Below, in pieces: positions 56,181 through 64,000 of a stretch of 64,000 bases of DNA; the first letter of the stretch is position 1; every line of letters starts with the position of its first letter. Below the pieces are notes generated by a model. The model ran no database searches, was not told where the DNA came from, and was given only the letters and a program-made list of their open reading frames with translations. A program made the position numbers and the translations under genes. Source of the stretch: G963675935 sp963803125 (GTDB taxonomy: Bacteria > Planctomycetota > Planctomycetia > Pirellulales > Thermoguttaceae); the NCBI GenBank assembly GCA_963803125.1, contig CAWDLR010000004.1, forward strand, positions 310,001 through 374,000. The letters run 5' to 3'.

Positions 56181-57245
56181 TTACATCATCGGGATGGCGG
56201 CGTCGTAGGGCATGCCCTCCAAGGCGGCCTTGACGATCATTTGCAGCAGGTGGGGGTAGGAGATGCCGGCGCAGGCGGCCTGCCGCGACAGGCCGTAGCC
56301 GTCTTCGAGGCAGGGATTGCAATTGACCTCGAGGATGCAGGGGCGATTCTCGGCGTCGAGCCGCACGTCGACCCGCCCGTAGCCCCAGGCCCCCACGGCG
56401 CGAAACGCCCGCAGCGAGGTCGAGACGATCTCGCGGGCCAGTTCGGTCTCGACGACGGCCGGACAGGTGACCGAGGTCTTTTGGTACTCGACGGTGGTTT
56501 CGATGCACTTGGCGGCGTACGACATGATCGGCGGGATGTCGGGCGGGAGTTCGGAGTAGTTCACCTCGGCCAGCGGCATCACCCGCAGCCGCCGCCCGCC
56601 GATGATCGAGACGTTGAACTCCCGGCCCGGCAGGAACGACTGCACCAGCACCGGCTGCTTGTATTCGCGGAGCACGACCCGCATCTTGTCGCGCAGCGCT
56701 TTCTTGGTGTGGACGATCGAATCGCGATCGAGCCCGATGCCGGCGTGTTCCTGGCTGGCCTGGACGATCAGCGGGAAGGGCCAGATGCGGCGGTTGGTGT
56801 CGCTCAACAGTTCCAGCACTTCGGTACAGAAGGGGATGCGGATTCCGGCCCCTTGCAGCAGGCTGGCGGTCATGTACTTGTAGCGGGTCAGCCCGAGGGC
56901 CAAGGCCGGCGAGCCGGTGATGGCAAAGCCCATCATCCGCACCACGGCCGAGAGCCGCATTTCATAGAGCGCCCCGTGCACCACGTCGTCGTACTGGTTG
57001 AAGACCACGTCGGGGGCCAGCCGCCGCAGTTTGCGTTGGAAGGCGAACAGGTCCCGCGCCAGCGGGACGACGGTGACTTTATAGCCGACCCGCCGCAGCG
57101 CCCGGGCCATGTGGCGGATCATCGAGCGCAGGTCGGCCGTGCCGCCGCGGTCTTCCGGGTGGTCCGGCGCGCATTCCCGGTCGCTGTTGTACACCAACGC
57201 GACGTGCAGCCGCCGCCGGACTCGCTGGGTCTCTTTCGCCATCAT
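56181..57245 (-). CDS. ATP-grasp ligase, D-Ala-D-Ala ligase-like
   Basis: 354 residues. N-terminal domain HVALVYNSDRECAP..PDVVFNQYDDVVHGA; then ITGSPALALGLTRYKYMTAS, the ATP-grasp region (PFPLIVQASQEHAGIGLD, PVLVQSFLPGREFNVSIIG) and the metal-binding GYGRVDVRLDAENRPCILEV and NCNPCLE. The catalytic Arg/Asp/Glu/Asn set is present. It is more divergent than true Ddl and has no cell-wall neighbours, so it may ligate other amino acids or a peptide. Confidence 0.85.
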   Translation of the reverse strand: MMAKETQRVRRRLHVALVYNSDRECAPDHPEDRGGTADLRSMIRHMARALRRVGYKVTVVPLARDLFAFQRKLRRLAPDVVFNQYDDVVHGALYEMRLSAVVRMMGFAITGSPALALGLTRYKYMTASLLQGAGIRIPFCTEVLELLSDTNRRIWPFPLIVQASQEHAGIGLDRDSIVHTKKALRDKMRVVLREYKQPVLVQSFLPGREFNVSIIGGRRLRVMPLAEVNYSELPPDIPPIMSYAAKCIETTVEYQKTSVTCPAVVETELAREIVSTSLRAFRAVGAWGYGRVDVRLDAENRPCILEVNCNPCLEDGYGLSRQAACAGISYPHLLQMIVKAALEGMPYDAAIPMM

Positions 57246-57369
57246 CGGTTCTCAAAGCCCTCGCATCATGGGTGCTGCCGCCATCATATCATAGCTCTGC
57301 ACCAAACGACACCGGGTTCCGGCAGGCAAAGATACTTGCCCCCAAGTGATTAAGCTCCTGCCGGGCGGC

Positions 57370-59145
<1,776 letters not shown>

Positions 59146-59590
59146 GCCACTTGCCGCCGAGATAGCCCATCACAAACTATTAAGCATAGGGCGTTTTTGC
59201 AGCCAATTCAAGGCGTTGCCGGCCGCGGGCCGAGCGAGACGCCGGACCTGACGTTTGGCGGTCAACCCGGGAGCGTGAATGGCTGTGCTCACCAAGCGCC
59301 CGCCGCGCGAGGCTGCGGAGGCGGTGTGGAGACTCCAGCGAATGCGGAAATAATCGTCAGAAAGGCGATCCGAATAGCAAAGATGCACCGCAGAAGAAAC
59401 CCTTAATAACGGAGCGGGGGAAGTTTGGCCCGTCGTCACTAGGGCATTCTCTTAAAAGGAGGAATCTGTCTGGCTAAAGCGTCAGTAATCGACGTTTGGC
59501 GGTCTAAAGGTGATAGCAGTGGATGGATCTTTCGTCCGGACTTTCCGGGCGGGCATCGCTGCGGAAATCACGAAGAATAAGGATTCAGCT
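59146..59590. promoter_or_regulatory. Divergent region upstream of the PEP-CTERM gene
   Basis: About 445 bases between ilvB and the surface-protein gene. GACGTTTGGCGGTC occurs twice (near 59249 and 59492) and could be an operator pair; AAAAGGAGGAATC near 59454 looks like a ribosome site without a following gene. No promoter can be fixed by eye. Confidence 0.35.
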
Positions 59591-61780
59591 ATGATGGGGT
59601 CTACGCCACGCCTCAGGCCGGCAACGGTTGCACTGGCCTTCGCACTGTCATCGCTCGTTCCGCTTGTTGCTCAAGCGAACACCTACAATTGGACGGGCGA
59701 CTCGAGCAGCACCAAGTCCTGGGACTACAACACGAACTGGGGAGCCACGTCCAGTTCGTTCCCAAACGCCTACACGGACCAGGCCACCCTTTCCACCACC
59801 ACTGACTGGCCCGCCACGATTGGTATTGGCACTACCAACGCGATTAAGCTGGGAGGCACTGGCACTGCTCTGAGCATTACCGGCTCGGGAGGAACGACCG
59901 TTGCCCTGGATATCGGCAGCACGGGCACCGGCTCGCTGGGTATGAAGGGGAACATTGCCAGCACCCGGAGAATCCAGATCGACGCAAACGGAACTCTGAG
60001 TAATGACGACACCGCAACCCACACCATCACTGGCACTGGCGGCAACATTCTCCTCAACGGAGGCACGATCAGTTCCGGGGGCGGCGGCAGTTGGTCGCTC
60101 AGCCAAGTCATCAACGGATGGGGCACGATCTCCGCGCCGATTATCACCACCAGTACCGTCTCCGCCAACGTTGCCAACCAGACCTTGCATATCACCGGCG
60201 ATGTTACCGTGAGCGCACAGCGCGCTTTAGGCGCTGGAGCTACCGTCGTTAGCGGGGCGCTTCTCTCCATAGAAGGCGGGAACATTAGTGGGTCCGTTTC
60301 TGGCTCCGGCATCACGAACTACAACAAGGTCAATCTGCGCGGCAACTTCAACAATATTACGCTCTATAACGACGGGAGCTACAACACCGCAACGCCTGGT
60401 GATTGGAACTACTATAACCTCACGGGCGACAGTACCTGGAACAACGGGTCTCTCAACATCATGAAGTTCAACGGGTACAAGCTCGACGCCACGGGCACGA
60501 TTTCCAACGGCTCCAACTACGTCGGGCTGGGCGTCAACGTGGGCACCGGCACCCTCAACAATCCCGGCACGGTCCCGACGACCATCGGCAACTCCGGGAA
60601 CCTCACCCTGGGAGGCGGGAAGATCACGAGCTCCGGCGGCGGCGCCTTCTCCATCACCACCTACGTCCAGGGGTATGGCACGATCTCGGCGCCAATCACG
60701 CTCAACCCGGGCGGCGGCATTTCCGCCAGCGGCGGAACGCTGTACGTCACTCAGCCCGTCACCACGACCGGCGTCTCCAGCGGCCCGAGCATGGGAGCCG
60801 GGACGGGGAGCAGCGACGTGCTGGATCTCAGCGGCAACGTCACCGCTAATTATTCGCTCAATATCGGGGCCGGAACAAACGGCACGGTGAACTTCAACGG
60901 CATCACCGTCGCCGCCTCGGCAAACGGCATTGGCTTGACTTCGGGCGCCATCAACGTGACGAACAACAGCACGCTGACCGGGCCATTTACCAACGCCGTG
61001 ACCGGCCCGGCTGTCCTGACTGTCAACGCCGGCAAGACGCTGACTGCCACCGCGGCGACCTTCACCAACAACACCAGCGGCACCGTGCACGTCAGCGCCG
61101 GCGCCACAGCCAATTGGGGCAACTTCATCAACTACGGCGTCTATTCGAGCGACCCGTCCGTGCAGTCCTTTATCAACCTGACGGTGCTGTCGGGTGGGTA
61201 TATCACGGCGGGCGCAGGCGACGTCTACTCGGTTCAGGGCGACTTTACGAACAACAGCACCAAGAACGCCCTCTGGAGCACTGACGCGGCGGAATTGGAC
61301 TTCAGTGGCGCCTCCACCCACCATTTCGCCCTGGCGGGCGCGGATGACGGCGCGGTCCTCGCCGGATTCACGAATAACTTTTCCTGGGCCACTCTGAACC
61401 TGGTAGGGCAAGCTCCCCTGGTGCTTAGCGACGGCAATACGTCGATTCCGGGCGGTGCCCTGTATGTGGACCAAATCGAAGGCCTGGCCATCAGTGGAAA
61501 TCAAGTTACGAATATCACCAGCGTCAACGGATTGAACATCTACTATGACGCGCCCGATAACCCTGGTCTGTTTGGCCGGACGTTTAATCTGGAAGGCGGC
61601 GGCGAACTGATCCCGGTGGGCGCGGTCGTACCCGAACCCGCCACGATCATTGTCTGGTCGCTGCTGGGCGCGGGAAGCTGGCTGGGACTGAGAATATCGC
61701 GGCGGCGGCGGGTAGCTGTCTGGTCGCCGGAGGCCCGCGCAGCGATCCGCGAGATCGTCGGCCGCTGCGGCCCGCGTTGA
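59591..61780 (+). CDS. Secreted beta-strand-repeat protein with PEP-CTERM tail
   Basis: 729 residues from ATG 59591 with AAGGA about 8 bases upstream. Signal peptide ATVALAFALSSLVPLVAQA/N, then YNWTGDSSSTKSWDYNTNWG, the usual opening of these planctomycete surface proteins. Beta-strand repeats rich in Gly, Thr, Ser and Asn follow (GSGGTTVALDIGSTGTG, GGKITSSGGGAFSITTY). The end is PEPATIIVWSLLGAGSWLGL with RISRRRR, a PEP-CTERM sorting signal, plus a 20-residue cytoplasmic tail. Presumably a surface-attached structural or adhesive protein. No exosortase is nearby. Confidence 0.85.
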   Translation: MMGSTPRLRPATVALAFALSSLVPLVAQANTYNWTGDSSSTKSWDYNTNWGATSSSFPNAYTDQATLSTTTDWPATIGIGTTNAIKLGGTGTALSITGSGGTTVALDIGSTGTGSLGMKGNIASTRRIQIDANGTLSNDDTATHTITGTGGNILLNGGTISSGGGGSWSLSQVINGWGTISAPIITTSTVSANVANQTLHITGDVTVSAQRALGAGATVVSGALLSIEGGNISGSVSGSGITNYNKVNLRGNFNNITLYNDGSYNTATPGDWNYYNLTGDSTWNNGSLNIMKFNGYKLDATGTISNGSNYVGLGVNVGTGTLNNPGTVPTTIGNSGNLTLGGGKITSSGGGAFSITTYVQGYGTISAPITLNPGGGISASGGTLYVTQPVTTTGVSSGPSMGAGTGSSDVLDLSGNVTANYSLNIGAGTNGTVNFNGITVAASANGIGLTSGAINVTNNSTLTGPFTNAVTGPAVLTVNAGKTLTATAATFTNNTSGTVHVSAGATANWGNFINYGVYSSDPSVQSFINLTVLSGGYITAGAGDVYSVQGDFTNNSTKNALWSTDAAELDFSGASTHHFALAGADDGAVLAGFTNNFSWATLNLVGQAPLVLSDGNTSIPGGALYVDQIEGLAISGNQVTNITSVNGLNIYYDAPDNPGLFGRTFNLEGGGELIPVGAVVPEPATIIVWSLLGAGSWLGLRISRRRRVAVWSPEARAAIREIVGRCGPR

Positions 61781-61975
61781 CCGATGGCCGGCTGAGCGAA
61801 CCGGCCGAAGAATGCGAAAGACTACGCAAGACTCCGGGGTGGCAGTCGTTCCGCTGCCGCCTCGGTTTTTTGTTCCGGCCGCGCCACTCCCGAACAACGG
61901 GCAGGGCGAAAAACGCGGGTTGACGGACCGTCGCCTCTCGTCTGCCGCTCCCGGGCGGTCGAGCGGCAAGAGGGC

Positions 61976-63817
61976 TTATCGACCGTGCGGCCGCTCGGCC
62001 GGCGGCGTTTCCAGGGCGTGTCGGGCGCGGCGCACGGCCGCAGCGGCCCAGGGCTTGTTCGCATAAAGCTCGACGACCGCCCGGTACATCGCCTGGGCCT
62101 GCTGCGGGTCGCTTGTCCGCAGGTCGTCGGCGGCCTTCACCCGCTCTTCCAACAGGGCGAGTTGCTCGGCCGATCGCTTCTCGACCTGCTTGCGGAGTTG
62201 CGCCAGTTGCGACCGAGCCAGTTTGAGGCACATCTCGTTTTGGGCCGCGGCCCGATCTTGTTGTTCGTACAAAGCGATAATCGCCTGAAGCTTCTTCATG
62301 CCGAGTTCCGGATCGAGGTGGGCGTAGTTCATCGCCTCGGAATAGGCCCGGCCGATCGGATTCAGGTCCTTCTCGCCTGCCAGCCCGTGATCGAAGCGGC
62401 GCTGCAAGTCGTCCAACTCCAATCTCTGCTGGTATTCGCGATACTTCTTGGCCCGGTGGTCGCTGGAATAACGGATGAGAAAATCGTGGATGTCGCTCTC
62501 TGCCTGGCGGATCGAGGAGATCGAGTCATCGGCGACCGTCGCATCGATGCGGCCGGCCAGTTTGTCGGCGGTCGGCGGTTGCAGCGACCACCAGACGCCG
62601 AAGGCAATCAAGACCAGCGCCGCGATCAGCGCCCCGGTCTGCCAGGAAAAGAGCGGCGGCCGCTCCTCTTCCTCGCCGCCGTGGTCGAGTTGATCCTCGC
62701 TCACCGCAATGAAGCGGCTCGGCGGCAGGTCGGCGGGCGCGGCGGCCGCGGGCGCTGGGGCGACTGCCGGGGGAACGGCCGCCGCCGCCCCCTGCCTGCC
62801 TTCCGCCTGTGGCAAGAGTACCGACGCCGGGAACGCTTCCGCAGGCCGCTCTGGCGGCTTCTCCTCCGCCGAACGGCCAAACTCGAGCGTGGCGGGGATT
62901 TCGCCCTCGGACAATGCGGCGCTGGGCAAAGGCGGCGGGCCCCCCGAATCGCCGGAGCGAAACCAATCGCCGCTGGCCGCCAATGTCTCCGGGTTGACGC
63001 TCAACAATTGCAACATCGCCTCCAGCCGCCGCGCGAGAATGTCGGCGTTCGGAATTCGCCGCGCCGGCTCCTTCTCCAGGAGCTGACTGAGAATTCGCTC
63101 GAACTCCTCGGGGACGTCGGCGGCGTGTTTGCGGATCGGGTCCGGCGGCTCGTAGCGCTGCTTGTAGAGCATTTCCGGCAGCGACTTGCCGCGAAACAGC
63201 GGCCGGCGGGCCAGCAGTGCATACATCAGCGCACCAAGACTGTAGAGATCCGCCCGCACATCGACGGGCTGACCGGCGGCCTGCTCGGGCGCCATGTATT
63301 CGGCCGTGCCGAGGACGTTGCCGGCGCTGGTCAACCGCGTATAGCCGAACAACCGCGCGATGCCGAAGTCCGAGAGCTTCACGCTGCCGTCGGCCGCCAG
63401 CAGCAGATTGCCCGGCTTGATGTCGCGATGGATCACGCCGCGGTCGTGGGCGTGGCGCAATGCGCGGCAGGTCTCGACACCGATCCGCGTCACCTCGCGC
63501 CAATCGAAGCGCCGCCCGCGCCGCAACTCCTCCTCCAGGCTGTTTCCGTCGACCAGCTCCATCACATAGTAGAGCAGTTCTCCCTGTTGGCCGACGCCAA
63601 TCAGCCGGACGATGTTCGGATGGCGGAGCTTGCGGAGCGTCTCGATCTCGGCCTCGAAGCGGCTGCGAAAGCCCTCTTCGCCCGCCAGATCGGCGGAAAG
63701 CAGCTTGACGGCGGCCGCCTCGCGGGTTTCACGGTGGACCGCCTTATAGACCGCGCCCATGCCGCCGCGGCCAAGCGTGCCGACGATGTCGTAGGGGCCG
63801 AGCCGTTCGAGTTCCAT
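61976..63817 (-). CDS. Membrane-anchored Ser/Thr protein kinase
   Basis: 613 residues from ATG 63817. Kinase domain about 8-270: GRGGMGAVYKA, the Lys in AAAVKLLSA, HRDIKPGNLLL, DFGIA and EYMAPEQ, all intact. A Pro/Ala-rich linker (about 300-395) leads to one membrane segment (GALIAALVLIAFGVWWSL). An external coiled-coil helical domain follows (YREYQQRLELDDLQRRFDHG, RSQLAQLRKQVEKRS). Different from the kinase at 43.3 kb in its external domain, so it probably reads a different signal. Confidence 0.93.
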   Translation of the reverse strand: MELERLGPYDIVGTLGRGGMGAVYKAVHRETREAAAVKLLSADLAGEEGFRSRFEAEIETLRKLRHPNIVRLIGVGQQGELLYYVMELVDGNSLEEELRRGRRFDWREVTRIGVETCRALRHAHDRGVIHRDIKPGNLLLAADGSVKLSDFGIARLFGYTRLTSAGNVLGTAEYMAPEQAAGQPVDVRADLYSLGALMYALLARRPLFRGKSLPEMLYKQRYEPPDPIRKHAADVPEEFERILSQLLEKEPARRIPNADILARRLEAMLQLLSVNPETLAASGDWFRSGDSGGPPPLPSAALSEGEIPATLEFGRSAEEKPPERPAEAFPASVLLPQAEGRQGAAAAVPPAVAPAPAAAAPADLPPSRFIAVSEDQLDHGGEEEERPPLFSWQTGALIAALVLIAFGVWWSLQPPTADKLAGRIDATVADDSISSIRQAESDIHDFLIRYSSDHRAKKYREYQQRLELDDLQRRFDHGLAGEKDLNPIGRAYSEAMNYAHLDPELGMKKLQAIIALYEQQDRAAAQNEMCLKLARSQLAQLRKQVEKRSAEQLALLEERVKAADDLRTSDPQQAQAMYRAVVELYANKPWAAAAVRRARHALETPPAERPHGR

Positions 63818-64000
63818 GTGAGGAAGGGGGCTGGGGGCTAGGGGCTAGGGATTGGGGTCAGGTATCGCCGGTCGGACGGAACGCCATGTGCGGGCGCGGC
63901 ACAATTTTGCACGCACTCTTCCTCCCCCGAGTGTATCGCGCCGCCTTCCCCCTTTCCAGCACCGCTTACCGCCAAATGGCTTTATGCTATGATGGGCGCG
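63818..64000. other. Right-edge intergenic sequence
   Basis: A GGGGCTAGGG repeat follows the kinase start. TATGCTATGAT near 63984 resembles a -10 box for a gene beyond the window. Nothing else is seen. Confidence 0.3.

Overview
The window is GC-rich (about 60%) bacterial DNA that I read as planctomycete, most likely Pirellulales-like. The reasons are the mix of families: a BBP7-type outer-membrane barrel, several PEP-CTERM and autotransporter-type beta-strand-repeat surface proteins, SUMF1 (formylglycine-generating-enzyme-like) domains joined to secreted enzymes, DUF4838 and ThuA-like secreted proteins, a double-length UvrA, two membrane-anchored Ser/Thr kinases, and a tyrosine integrase of the planctomycete kind next to tRNA-Glu. 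No species can be named from the sequence.

Layout. 1-4.9 kb: the right end of a probable integrated element. It holds a zinc-ribbon/coiled-coil/ricin-like protein running off the left edge, a TPR protein, a secreted protein and a six-repeat propeller, and ends at the 3' half of a tRNA-Leu(TAG), a candidate attR. 5-12.7 kb: core metabolism (dhaK-dhaL, YjbQ, a LipB-like protein, ThuA-like, purD), a PIN/RHH toxin-antitoxin pair and small hypotheticals. 12.8-22.1 kb: BBP7 barrel and, divergently, a 7.4-kb uvrA encoding two fused UvrA copies plus an unknown C-terminal region; it is broken by three frame changes and carries five repeat-derived insertions. 22.3-25.6 kb: secreted carbohydrate-related proteins and a lipoyl-like domain. 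25.6-29.8 kb: small stress-type genes (DUF3309, CsbD, YHS, DUF892, DUF2892) among gene fragments (RMD1-like, Rieske, PEP-CTERM, ClC). 29.8-40.7 kb: surface and secreted proteins on the minus strand (beta-helix, beta-strand repeats, papain-family peptidase, transglutaminase-like, SUMF1). 40.7-43.2 kb: a small element with a Phd/RelE-type pair and an integrase abutting tRNA-Glu(CTC). 43.3-51.8 kb: Ser/Thr kinase, xylA, an IS4-type insertion sequence, a REP-associated tyrosine transposase with its REP hairpins, a HAD phosphatase and a ribokinase. 51.9-64 kb: a SUMF1/TIM-barrel protein with a DMT permease, small membrane and basic proteins, an ATP-grasp ligase, ilvB, another PEP-CTERM protein and a second Ser/Thr kinase.

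Two themes cut across the window. First, palindromic DNA is everywhere: several REP families, and long inverted repeats whose arms are imperfect purine-rich and pyrimidine-rich tracts. These sit between genes and also inside uvrA and inside a signal-peptide coding region, in frame. Second, many conserved genes are broken by one- or two-base frame changes, often in G or C runs. That pattern fits assembly errors as well as real decay, so each break should be checked against reads before being called a pseudogene.
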